Shown here one piece after another: positions 47,101 to 54,137 of a DNA stretch of 64,000 nucleotides; the stretch's first letter is position 1; each line of letters starts with the position of its first letter. The position numbers were made by a program, and so were the translations under genes. The notes under the pieces are model-generated. The model saw only the letters and a list, made by a program, of their open reading frames with translations, was not told where the DNA came from and made no database searches. This DNA comes from an uncultured Clostridia bacterium (GTDB taxonomy: Bacteria > Bacillota > Clostridia > Oscillospirales > Acutalibacteraceae): positions 55,767 to 119,766 of the forward strand of contig CANRHD010000004.1 in the NCBI GenBank assembly GCA_947630285.1, written 5' to 3'.

Positions 47101-47232
47101 GAGAGAAGAAATAAATACAAGCAAAACTATAACTATAAGCAAAAACAGCCTGAGACTTCTCTTCATTTTTCTGTAATATTTTCTGAAAGCCTTTGCCTGC
47201 TTCTTCGCATTCTTTTTAATACTATCTTTCAT
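44113..47232 (-). CDS. Large membrane-anchored glycosidase-like protein lacking both catalytic Glu (pseudo-enzyme)
   Basis: 1039 residues. A Lys/Arg-rich cytosolic start, one membrane helix (about 28-49), an outside domain of about 350 residues that I cannot assign, then a region (about 430-1035) clearly homologous to paralogues A, B and C: GANAVRAYDLYPPEFYRALYEHN, YLAAYFVDLN and VFIDSFGASTS. The acid/base segment LGxEW has become FVDLN, and the nucleophile segment AEFG has become DSFG, so both Glu are gone. The FSWQDEWF motif is also altered to VADLNDSWAA. It is likely a glycan-binding or structural part. It sits between the HD-GYP and HEAT genes in the riboswitch operon. Confidence 0.78.
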   Translation of the reverse strand: MKDSIKKNAKKQAKAFRKYYRKMKRSLRLFLLIVIVLLVFISSLFVFWFLKPSKKMYISVLDKTVPATAADSHSYLDNVDNVYRKHIGLNWILNYMKIKNPDTKKKYDYTKDYYGYMLNDNYEVQQDEKVLDDINEIPDILYLADAYGTEITEDKGITGEDMNAIALCRSLGSVVIGEQDILGVDNTEKSISLQLQKMFGITETGWVGRYIYDLADMDDVPYWAPDMYKQKYGVEWRCSGSGILLVSNDGDIIVLEGKTDFEDDNLLKIKTAKDYKSEFGKKSLNYYAWFELIEANQGTETLAQYEFNLNSTGMEEFAPVSDSNTFAAVVRNPSGAAPTYYFAGDFNDYVDDMKMSCFLGADTFYRSLSFENNGDITNFYWQFYEPMVKKIVKNAYKNRVVEHNTGDEAGQQSDAEHIRLNNDKLEVQTDGQWKTLSVKGFNLNAEAPGSNRLDYSTDFSYYEQLFAQLDEIGANAVRAYDLYPPEFYRALYEHNKENKDKIIYLYQGITAPDGIDKGKITDSSSIEQLHKNIEYTVDAIHGKGEIPEFLGRNSGKYRHNVSNYLAAYFVDLNMTDAQLKNAVQNLKYNYNGKYLSANKNSVEALLADLCDCLLKYQQEKYSALAIVAAKGSTAMLGGAMWQEDNSVTFNVSDIAVKDEAKAYFAAAYTAKYSDTAYQSNKKKFGTTDLKKCYELYLKEIKDNSKLPVFIDSFGASTSVNVFETETDIYGLTEEKQAQYILDMYKSINSGGFVGGLVADLNDSWAAIGQNGRKYTVPLTSSGLWHDVTDISQTTGILSVESIQPEEAGLLLQENKQRMNEMQISCNETYLYLTISLDTEVNYDSEQLYIGFDTYQRNDGEYYYDKNFFGNALSGMEFIIKFESKNSAALYCASSYNRNKGATSSKESYSASYDLVSVLSYGSFSSQNTQFFTTGNSVRVRLPWAMLNFTDPARSIVINDPASTPSGADNQYKTTMTDGIICSVFIGDKKSKDTMYVFPVSKQSAGYKAFKWSEWEQANIKYALDQKASFDTLKKYFTTY

Positions 47233-47305
47233 AAAGACCTACCCGAAAACAAAATCTGCTTATGTTTTATTTATTAAAATCTCATTTAATCAGTTGCGGT
47301 TTACT

Positions 47306-49837
47306 TTATTGTTTTAAAGCCGCCGAATAATCCAAACGACCTACCCCGATATTTTGCAGTGCAAATTGGGATTCATTTTCCTTTACATCTATAATTTCCA
47401 TACCGCAGGACATAAACGCATTAACTACCTCGGGGTCAAACTCCGCTCCGCGGTGCTCGTAAATATATTCTATAGCGTCCTCGTAGCTCCACTTTTCCTT
47501 ATATTCACGCTTGGAAACAAGGGCGTCAAAAACATCGGCGACCCTGACGATACGGGCGTAAATGCTGATCTCCTCGCCCTTTTTGCCCAAATAGCCGCTT
47601 CCGTCAAAATTCTCGTGGTGCTCGAGCGTAATGTTCCTTGCAATAGAGAACAGCTTGCCTTTAAGGCCCTCAAACAGGTTGTAGCCGCTGAGAACATGCT
47701 GACGCATAAGCTCCCTTTCCTCCGGGCTAAGAGCGCCTTTTTTATTGAGTATTTCCCTGCTGATTGTAATTTTGCCTATATCGTGCAAAATCGAAGCCTT
47801 ACCGATTACTTCGCAGTCTTTGCCGTAGCCCATTTCCCGGGCAATTAATTCCGTGATTTTTGCAACGACAAACAAATGCGTACCCGTGCCTTTTGATTTT
47901 TTCTCCGTAATCATGGCAAGGTTGATAAAGGCATTACTCAAGTTTTCATCCATCTCCATATTTTCTCTGAAGCTGTGATATGAAACCACAACCGAGTTAT
48001 ACAGCGAGGAGATAAAATTGCTCAGATTTGATTCGGGAGCGCTGTAGGCGTTGTTAAAAATAATAAGCACAGGCTCTTCCGCCTCGATAAGCATTTCGAT
48101 AAAGCTTGAACCTATGGTGTATTTCCGCTCGCTGTTTTTAAGCACATCGCCAATGGAGTTATAGTCAAGCTCATCTTTTGCGTTCTCGGAGGCATACACC
48201 TCAATAAATTCGCCGTCTTTCTCAACCGCAATATTTGCGCTGACGCCTTCATTAATGAGGAGCAATTCTCCTTTTTCAAGGAAATCGAGAGTCCTTTTTG
48301 AAAACTCTACGACAAATTCAAGCTTGGAGGAAAATCTGCCGGATTCGGAAATAATATCGGATACGGCGTCAAATATATTTTTGCTGTCTATACCCGTCTT
48401 GTCCCTTGTATAGTCCGCAACATTTTTCCTTGCGATATTCTTCATGTAAGTAAAGAACAGGGTAAAAGTAAAAGCGGTCAGCGATAACGCAAACAGGAAT
48501 GAGGAGTACCTCCACAGACCGAGCGCCGAAGCAAAGGCGTTGAATATGTACGCCAAAAGCGTGTAGACGCTTATAACATGCAGTGTTGAGGTTCTGCTGA
48601 CAATAATATTGTCCCAGTACGACGACTCGATAAACAACATAACGGCCGCAACCGCAACCGCAACTGCGCTCAAAATCATACCTGTTCTCATAACCGTAAT
48701 ATTCGGAACCCAAATGAGAAGCGAGAAAATCGGCGCCAAAAAGGATAAAATCACGGTAATGCGCTTTTTATCTATCATCAAAGAATGGACATTTATTACG
48801 GTTAAGCAGGTTAAAAGCGCCGACAAAGTATTTATAGCCGAAAACCACAAAGAGGAAGTGAAAACCGCCGAATGTGTAGTCATTTCGGTGAAAAACAGCA
48901 CAAAGCCCATTAAAATCATGGTGGCGCTGAGCCTTAGCAAAACGACAATATCCCTGCTTCTTATCATTGAGGCAAAAACGAGAACTGCGAGCGCAACGCC
49001 CAGCAATATTATTACCCCTCCGATAAACAGCCCGACATTGTCCATAAAGTTGTCGGCGGAAAAGAAATTGGAATTAACGGGTGTTGACAAATCGGCTTTA
49101 AGATTAAAGCCCATGGGATAATATATAAACAGCTCAAGCTTCTGCGACGACGCAGACTCCGGCAAAAAGATCTCGTTATAGCTGTTGCCGACTATGGATC
49201 TTGTGCCGTAGCCGTTATCGAATATAGTATCGCCGTCCAAAATAACCTTTATCGGGCTGTGCTCCGTAACGAGCTTCAGGGTTCTTATCTGCGAAGACTC
49301 GTCAAGATTATAGACGCAGTGAACATATCTGTCGCCCAAGGGCTTTGAAATCAAATTCGACTTCTCCGCCTGATTATATGTTTCGGCATTGTTCACGGCT
49401 TCATCGCTTTTACCCGTAACAAAAAGCCAGTTTATGATTTCCGTATCGTTATGCGGCTTTATGATATTTGTAAATATGTATTCACAGCCGAACGACAAAA
49501 CGAAAACCAATAACGACGCCACAAACAGAATTGCCGTTCTTTTTATGGCAGGATTAAGCCTTTCTTTTTCTTTCGGGGTGTAATCCTCATCGTATTCGCT
49601 GTCCGCTTCGGGCAAATTTTCGTCTTCGGACTGCTTTTTACTGCGCTTTGCCTTTTTTTCTTTTTTTGATTTTTTGCCTTTTTTATTTTCGCCGTCTGTT
49701 TCGGACGGCTCGCCCTGCGGCAAAATTTCAGCGTTTTCGGAAGAGGAAGCATCAGCGTTTTCCCCCGTCAAATCGGCGGAAGCGTCAGCTTGATTATTTT
49801 CCAATTCGTTTATGTTCTTATCGTCAATCCCGCTCAT
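47306..49837 (-). CDS. Membrane HD-GYP c-di-GMP phosphodiesterase
   Basis: 843 residues. A charged disordered cytosolic start (1-95, rich in Lys/Glu), a first membrane helix (about 97-118), an outside beta-rich domain (about 125-260), a block of several membrane helices (about 268-470, resembling 7TM sensor proteins), a GAF-like linker, and a C-terminal HD-GYP domain. The latter shows HDIGK at about 685 and HHENFDGSGY at about 740, with the last motif residue Leu (GYL) rather than Pro. HD-GYP proteins hydrolyse c-di-GMP. Its own gene lies under a c-di-GMP riboswitch, which suggests feedback. ATG follows AGAGGATC. Confidence 0.88.
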   Translation of the reverse strand: MSGIDDKNINELENNQADASADLTGENADASSSENAEILPQGEPSETDGENKKGKKSKKEKKAKRSKKQSEDENLPEADSEYDEDYTPKEKERLNPAIKRTAILFVASLLVFVLSFGCEYIFTNIIKPHNDTEIINWLFVTGKSDEAVNNAETYNQAEKSNLISKPLGDRYVHCVYNLDESSQIRTLKLVTEHSPIKVILDGDTIFDNGYGTRSIVGNSYNEIFLPESASSQKLELFIYYPMGFNLKADLSTPVNSNFFSADNFMDNVGLFIGGVIILLGVALAVLVFASMIRSRDIVVLLRLSATMILMGFVLFFTEMTTHSAVFTSSLWFSAINTLSALLTCLTVINVHSLMIDKKRITVILSFLAPIFSLLIWVPNITVMRTGMILSAVAVAVAAVMLFIESSYWDNIIVSRTSTLHVISVYTLLAYIFNAFASALGLWRYSSFLFALSLTAFTFTLFFTYMKNIARKNVADYTRDKTGIDSKNIFDAVSDIISESGRFSSKLEFVVEFSKRTLDFLEKGELLLINEGVSANIAVEKDGEFIEVYASENAKDELDYNSIGDVLKNSERKYTIGSSFIEMLIEAEEPVLIIFNNAYSAPESNLSNFISSLYNSVVVSYHSFRENMEMDENLSNAFINLAMITEKKSKGTGTHLFVVAKITELIAREMGYGKDCEVIGKASILHDIGKITISREILNKKGALSPEERELMRQHVLSGYNLFEGLKGKLFSIARNITLEHHENFDGSGYLGKKGEEISIYARIVRVADVFDALVSKREYKEKWSYEDAIEYIYEHRGAEFDPEVVNAFMSCGMEIIDVKENESQFALQNIGVGRLDYSAALKQ

Positions 49838-49850
49838 AAGATCCTCTTAA

Positions 49851-50633
49851 TCAGTTATTTTCAGCATATTTTTTCAGGAGCAATTCAATCTTTTTCCTCT
49901 TATCTACAGAGGAGTCGTCGCTTTTATGCTCTTCGGATGAAGACGCCTGCTCCTTGACTACGGTAAATGCAGGAGTTTTGTCCTCGGCTTCGCTTTCACT
50001 TGCGGCGGTTTCAGCAACTGTATTGTCCTTAATTTCTGTTTCTGCGGCCGACGAATGTACATTAACCTCATTTTTTACAACGGGGGCTTCGGGTTCCGCC
50101 TTAGCTTCCGCCCGGGGAGCCGTGTTCACCGCTTCGCTCATATGTACGGGGTTTACGACGGGCGCATTTTGATAAGCCGTTTGTCCTTGAGTAGCAGACA
50201 TAACCGCCTGGGGCGCATACGGCATCTGAACGGGATTTACGCCCTGCGGCTGAACGCCGTCCTCCGTAACGGGCATTGCATACGGCATCATATATTGTAA
50301 GGGATAGTAGGGATTATAGCCTGCCTGCTCAAATGTGGGGGGAGTAATATTTTTCTCGGCGCTGTTCTGCTCTTTCACATTTTCCCTTGCCGCAGGAGCT
50401 TCCTCGGCCGGCTGTTGCGCTTTTTCGTCCTCCTTGTCGGCTTCGGGGGCTAAACTGCTTGTGGCCCTTGCAACCATAACGGGCGTGTCGTTTTCGTCGA
50501 GTATGGTAATTGTTGTTTCAAACTTTACGCCGTTTATCTCCTCGGACAGATTTTCACTCTGAAACATCTTCTCAACAAAGTTTGAAGATGCCGACGCAGA
50601 TGCGTCAAGAATTTCTCTGAATGATTCTCTCAT
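49851..50633 (-). CDS. Disordered Pro/Ala/Glu-rich protein, first gene of the riboswitch operon
   Basis: 260 residues from an ATG at 50633 with GGAAGG 8 bases upstream. I do not recognise a family. Residues 1-55 are a structured-looking start (SFREILDASASASSNFVEKMF...; FETTITILDENDTPVMVARA). Residues 60-235 are low complexity: acidic Ala/Glu runs, then a Pro/Tyr/Met/Gln-rich stretch (YNPYYPLQYMMPYAMP), then more acidic Ser/Glu sequence. The end is a basic helix (KRKKIELLLKKYAENN). No signal peptide or membrane helix, so it is cytosolic. Its place as leader gene of the operon suggests a scaffold or regulatory role in the polymer system. Confidence 0.75.
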   Translation of the reverse strand: MRESFREILDASASASSNFVEKMFQSENLSEEINGVKFETTITILDENDTPVMVARATSSLAPEADKEDEKAQQPAEEAPAARENVKEQNSAEKNITPPTFEQAGYNPYYPLQYMMPYAMPVTEDGVQPQGVNPVQMPYAPQAVMSATQGQTAYQNAPVVNPVHMSEAVNTAPRAEAKAEPEAPVVKNEVNVHSSAAETEIKDNTVAETAASESEAEDKTPAFTVVKEQASSSEEHKSDDSSVDKRKKIELLLKKYAENN

Positions 50634-50652
50634 AAAACATACCTTCCATTTC

Positions 50653-50698
50653 AAAATTTAAAAGGCTGCAAACAATGTTTTAAACATCATTTGCAGCC
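50653..50698 (-). terminator. c-di-GMP riboswitch terminator
   Basis: GGCTGCAAA and TTTGCAGCC cap a long stem of about 15 pairs (stem 50698-50664), followed on the minus strand by TTTTAAATTTT. It lies between the aptamer and the first gene of the operon. Confidence 0.85.
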
Positions 50699-50770
50699 AG
50701 TCAATCATAGTAATAACCTTAGACACTCAGCTTTGCGCCGCTGCTTTTCAGCAGCTTTGCCCTTTATTTA
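50696..50770 (-). ncRNA. c-di-GMP-I (GEMM-I) riboswitch aptamer
   Basis: On the minus strand: AAGGGCAAA, a P2 hairpin GCTGCT-GAAA-AGCAGC with the GNRA tetraloop, GGCGCAAAGC, then a P3 arm with CTAAGG and TATGATTGACTGG, which fits the tetraloop receptor. This is the GEMM-I consensus order. P1 can form between AGCTA and TGGCT, and the latter overlaps the 5' strand of the terminator. By inference ligand binding would weaken the terminator and turn the operon on. Confidence 0.87.
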
Positions 50771-50776
50771 GCTAAT

Positions 50777-50805
50777 ATAATAAACGAATAGTCGGAATTT
50801 GTCAA
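50777..50805 (-). promoter_or_regulatory. Sigma-A promoter of the leftward exopolysaccharide operon
   Basis: TTGACA (50805-50800), 17-base spacer, TATTAT (50782-50777). Transcription would start just ahead of the riboswitch. Confidence 0.85.
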
Positions 50806-51016
50806 CATTTTTTTGGATAATTTTTTTTGCATATCCGCCCCGTCCGCTATATGTTTTTTAACTATATTACTGCACACTTTGCGAGTTGAATTTTACTATA
50901 TTTTATGACCCTTTTAAATATATGTTGATAAACTCCACTATATGTTGTTGTAAAAATTGACCACAATTTTGTAAAAATGCGTTTTATATTTCAGCGCAAT
51001 TAATATCAATAAATTC
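50806..51016. promoter_or_regulatory. Divergent control region between the two operons
   Basis: 210 very AT-rich bases between two consensus promoters. TATATGTT occurs three times (50848, 50919, 50939), the last two 20 bases apart (about two helical turns), so they may be operator sites. No gene is seen here. Confidence 0.4.
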
Positions 51017-51045
51017 TTGACAGCATATATTAATTAAAGTATAAT
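51017..51045 (+). promoter_or_regulatory. Sigma-A promoter of the rightward exopolysaccharide operon
   Basis: Perfect TTGACA (51017-51022) and TATAAT (51040-51045) with a 17-base spacer. Confidence 0.88.
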
Positions 51046-51052
51046 TTGAAAA

Positions 51053-51172
51053 TAAAAAAAGCGAAAATACGGACAATCAAGGAGAAGACGGCACAAGCGC
51101 CATAAACTAAATCTGTTTAATAATAGGTTGCAAATAAGGGCGAAAGCCGTGTTTGTAGCTTTTTGTTTTTTG
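51053..51172 (+). ncRNA. Structured leader of the VTC-DUF4956-CotH operon (possible cis-regulatory RNA)
   Basis: The 135-base leader can form a long closing stem (AAATACGG near 51065 with CCGTGTTT near 51147, extended by AGC with GCT) and contains a GGC-GAAA-GCC hairpin competing for the same CCG. A T-rich run (TTTTTGTTTTTTG) follows. This looks like an attenuator or riboswitch, but it does not match the c-di-GMP-I or c-di-GMP-II consensus or another class I know. Confidence 0.4.
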
Positions 51173-51188
51173 TGGAGGTCTGCGCAAT

Positions 51189-51878
51189 TTGGAACAGGTG
51201 TTACGCCAGGAGAAAAAGTACTTAATGCACGAGGTTGCAATGTCGAAGCTTTCCGCACGCTTAAATAAAATAATGATAGCCGACCCTTTCAACGGACCTC
51301 GGGGATACGCTGTGCGTTCCCTGTATTTCGACACGGTCAACGAAAAGGATTATACGGATAAAATCGACGGCCTTGAGCTTCGCCGCAAAATCCGTCTCAG
51401 GGTTTACAGTCCCGGGGCAAATTTCGCAAAGCTTGAGATTAAGCAGAAACAGGGAGCATATCAAAAAAAGCGTTCCCTTAAAATCGGCCGCGAGGACGCC
51501 GAAAAGCTGGCAAAGGGAGATTACTCCCCCCTGCTTACATATTCGGAGCCGTTTGCCGCCGAATGTTACGGACTTATGAATATGCTGTGCTACCGCCCGA
51601 AAACTATAGTGGAGTACAGGCGAAGCGCATACATTGCAAAGGAAAACCGCATCAGGATTACCTTTGATCACAACATAACATCTACCGAAACCTGCTTTGA
51701 CCTCTTTTCGGAGAAACTCAATCAATATCCCGTTTTGGATAGCTTTAATGCGATTTTAGAGGTCAAGTACAACGGCTTTTTATTGAGCTATATAAAAGAG
51801 CTTTTAGACGAGGCCGACCGCTCGGAAATCTCCGTAAGCAAATATATTCTTGCCCGTGAGGCCGGGCTCGGTTACTAA
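51189..51878 (+). CDS. VTC-domain protein (polyphosphate polymerase-like)
   Basis: 229 residues starting at TTG with GGAGG 10 bases upstream. It is a tunnel-fold VTC domain alone. Residues corresponding to the polymerase active site appear intact: EKKY at the start, RSLYFDT, KIRLRVY (Arg pair), AKLEIKQKQ, VEYRRSAY, RITFD, ILEVKYNG and SKYILAR. In yeast Vtc4 this fold makes polyphosphate from ATP. In bacteria it often stands next to DUF4956 and CotH genes, as here. Cytosolic, with its product or phosphate presumably used by the membrane partners; that link is inference. Confidence 0.87.
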   Translation: MEQVLRQEKKYLMHEVAMSKLSARLNKIMIADPFNGPRGYAVRSLYFDTVNEKDYTDKIDGLELRRKIRLRVYSPGANFAKLEIKQKQGAYQKKRSLKIGREDAEKLAKGDYSPLLTYSEPFAAECYGLMNMLCYRPKTIVEYRRSAYIAKENRIRITFDHNITSTETCFDLFSEKLNQYPVLDSFNAILEVKYNGFLLSYIKELLDEADRSEISVSKYILAREAGLGY

Positions 51879-51904
51879 ACTATAAACGCAGAGGATTTTT
51901 TATT

Positions 51905-52585
51905 ATGAAAAACTATTTATCGCAAATTTTGGAACAGGGACAGGATTTAACGCCGCAGGACATTGTTCTGCGTATGGCGGTGGCCTGTGTTATTGCGGCA
52001 TTTATCTACCTGTCATACCGACTTTCCCACGACGGGAGCATATACAGCAGAAAATTTAATGTTTCGCTTGTTGCGCTGACCGTTATAACTACTATGGTTA
52101 TGGTTATTATAGGAAATAACCTTTCGCTCTCGTTAGGTATGGTCGGTGCGCTCTCCATTGTCCGTTTCAGGACGGCCATTAAGGATTCGAGAGATACGGT
52201 TTATATTTTCTGGACGGTTGTGGCAGGCATATGCTGCGGCGCAGGCGATTTTTTGATAGCCGGCATAGGCAGCGCCGTTACATTTTTGGTTCTTCTCCTA
52301 TTCGGCAGAATTAAAAACGACAGGCGTATGCTTATGATTATACGCACCTCAAGAACAAACGAAGAAAATATAGAGAGCCTTATTTTCAGACGGTACAAGG
52401 GCCACGCAACTCTCAGGGTAAAAAACACTACAGAGGACAGCGTTGAGTTCATTTACGAAGTCAGCAAAAGCGTTTTGGACAAAAGCGACAGGAAAACGAA
52501 CAAAAGTATTACCGACGAAGTCTACGACTTGGGCTCTGTGGAATACTTTAATCTTGTTATGCAAAACGACGATATAAGCAGTTAA
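51905..52585 (+). CDS. DUF4956 membrane protein
   Basis: 226 residues. Four predicted membrane helices in residues 20-140 and a cytosolic C-terminal domain of about 85 residues. Hallmark of the family: SLGMVGALSIVRFRTAIKDSRDTVYIFW. Function is unknown, but the family co-occurs with VTC-domain and CotH genes, and here it lies between exactly those two. It may form a membrane pore or carrier for the VTC product. It starts 26 bases after the VTC stop. Confidence 0.88.
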   Translation: MKNYLSQILEQGQDLTPQDIVLRMAVACVIAAFIYLSYRLSHDGSIYSRKFNVSLVALTVITTMVMVIIGNNLSLSLGMVGALSIVRFRTAIKDSRDTVYIFWTVVAGICCGAGDFLIAGIGSAVTFLVLLLFGRIKNDRRMLMIIRTSRTNEENIESLIFRRYKGHATLRVKNTTEDSVEFIYEVSKSVLDKSDRKTNKSITDEVYDLGSVEYFNLVMQNDDISS

Positions 52586-52605
52586 ACGGTAAGAAGGTGT
52601 TTTAA

Positions 52606-54120
52606 ATGAAATCCGCATTTTGCGGCATAGCGGCGGCAGTTCTTATGCTTTTGGCTGTATTTGGAGCTACCTGCATAAATCAGGAAAAACCGAATGTCGG
52701 CAAGCGCTTTCATCAACACTTGGAGGAAAGAGCCTTTACCCCCTGTTCGTCTCATAAAGACGATGTATTTTGTACGCACCTTCCCATTGTTATAATTGAC
52801 ACCGAGGGCAAGGAAATACCCGGAAAGGTTACCGGAGAAAAGGACAGCTTCGGCCAGTCGGTTTACTCCAAGGCGGACGACAATACCGACTATATCAATG
52901 TTTCGGTATCCGTAATAGACAACAAGGACAAAAACAATCATTTAACCGATAAATCCGATTTTACCACCCGCAGTTTATTTCGTATCAGGGGCAATTCCTC
53001 AAGAAAATTTGAAAAATCGCCGTATCTTTTAAAGTTCGTAGATGAAAACGGCGCAGATAACCCGATAAAGGTTATGGGTATGGACGCTCATAACGAATGG
53101 GCGCTTGTGGGGCCGTATTTAGACAAATCGCTTGTACGCAATTATATGTGGTACAACATTTCGGGTGAAATTATGGATTATGCACCGAATGTACGCTACT
53201 GCGAAGTATTTGTAAATAACGACTACCGAGGCCTGTATCTTATGACGGAAACCGTTTCCGCAGGAAAAGACGAGGGCCGTTTACAGCTTAAAAAGACGGT
53301 AAAGGGCAACGAGCTTTCGGGCTTTCTGCTGCGTATAGACCGCCCTACACAGGCCGACCTTGAAACGACACGGGATATATATTCTTTCTCCGAAAGGCTT
53401 AACCTGACATCGTTCGATATAGCTATTCGCTATCCGGGAAGCTCCAACCTGACCCCGGAGAGGAGCAAGGAAATTGAGAATGAATTTTCAAAATTTGAAA
53501 AAGCTCTGTATTCCTATGACTACGATACCGAGGATTACGGTTACCAAACCCGGATCGATACGGATAATTTCATTGATTACTATATTATAAATGAATTTAC
53601 AAGCAACATTGACGCAGGAAATTACTCTACCTATATTTACAAAGAGCCGAATGAAAAATATAAGATGTGCGTTTGGGATTTTAACAACGCCTGCAACAAC
53701 TACATAGAAACGGAATTCGGCAGCAGCGGTCTTTATAAGAGGGACAGCGGTTATTACTATATGATTTTCAGGGACCCGGACTTTGCCGAAAAGGTAATAA
53801 AGCGTTACCGTGAGCTTCGCAAAAGCGTGCTAAGCGACGATTACCTTACGGATTACATTGACAGCGTTATAAAGTGGCTGGGCCCTGCGGCAGACAGAAA
53901 TTATGAGCGCTGGAAGGATTTTTACAACGAAAATCCGCTCATTAATACCGCAACGGAAAACACGGCGGACAGGAACACTCACACAACGAAAGAGGCAACC
54001 GAGTCTTTGAAAACCTGGATTGTGAACAGAGGCGCATGGCTTGACAGGCACATAGACGCTCTGAACTTTTTATCCCACCCGTCACGCAATAAACGCTGGA
54101 ACGACCAAGAACAGCCGTAA
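52606..54120 (+). CDS. CotH-family secreted protein kinase-like protein
   Basis: 504 residues. An N-terminal signal/anchor (about 3-22) places it outside. CotH motifs: FRIRGNSSRKFEKSPYLLKF, EWALVGPYLDKSLVRNYMWY, CEVFVNNDYRGLYLMTETV and MCVWDFNNACNN (metal/catalytic Asp). CotH of Bacillus phosphorylates spore coat proteins; CotH domains also appear in cellulosome and cell-surface proteins. Here it follows VTC and DUF4956 and precedes a polymer synthase module, so its target might be the exported glycan or a surface protein. The C-terminal 80 residues are helical. ATG follows GAAGG. Confidence 0.88.
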   Translation: MKSAFCGIAAAVLMLLAVFGATCINQEKPNVGKRFHQHLEERAFTPCSSHKDDVFCTHLPIVIIDTEGKEIPGKVTGEKDSFGQSVYSKADDNTDYINVSVSVIDNKDKNNHLTDKSDFTTRSLFRIRGNSSRKFEKSPYLLKFVDENGADNPIKVMGMDAHNEWALVGPYLDKSLVRNYMWYNISGEIMDYAPNVRYCEVFVNNDYRGLYLMTETVSAGKDEGRLQLKKTVKGNELSGFLLRIDRPTQADLETTRDIYSFSERLNLTSFDIAIRYPGSSNLTPERSKEIENEFSKFEKALYSYDYDTEDYGYQTRIDTDNFIDYYIINEFTSNIDAGNYSTYIYKEPNEKYKMCVWDFNNACNNYIETEFGSSGLYKRDSGYYYMIFRDPDFAEKVIKRYRELRKSVLSDDYLTDYIDSVIKWLGPAADRNYERWKDFYNENPLINTATENTADRNTHTTKEATESLKTWIVNRGAWLDRHIDALNFLSHPSRNKRWNDQEQP

Positions 54121-54137
54121 TTAAAAGGAGTACAGCA

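Noticed and set aside
51053..51172. A second c-di-GMP riboswitch for the rightward operon
   Set aside because: The class I core (GGGCAAA ... CGCAAAGC) and the class II core are both absent, so I only list it as an unassigned structured leader.
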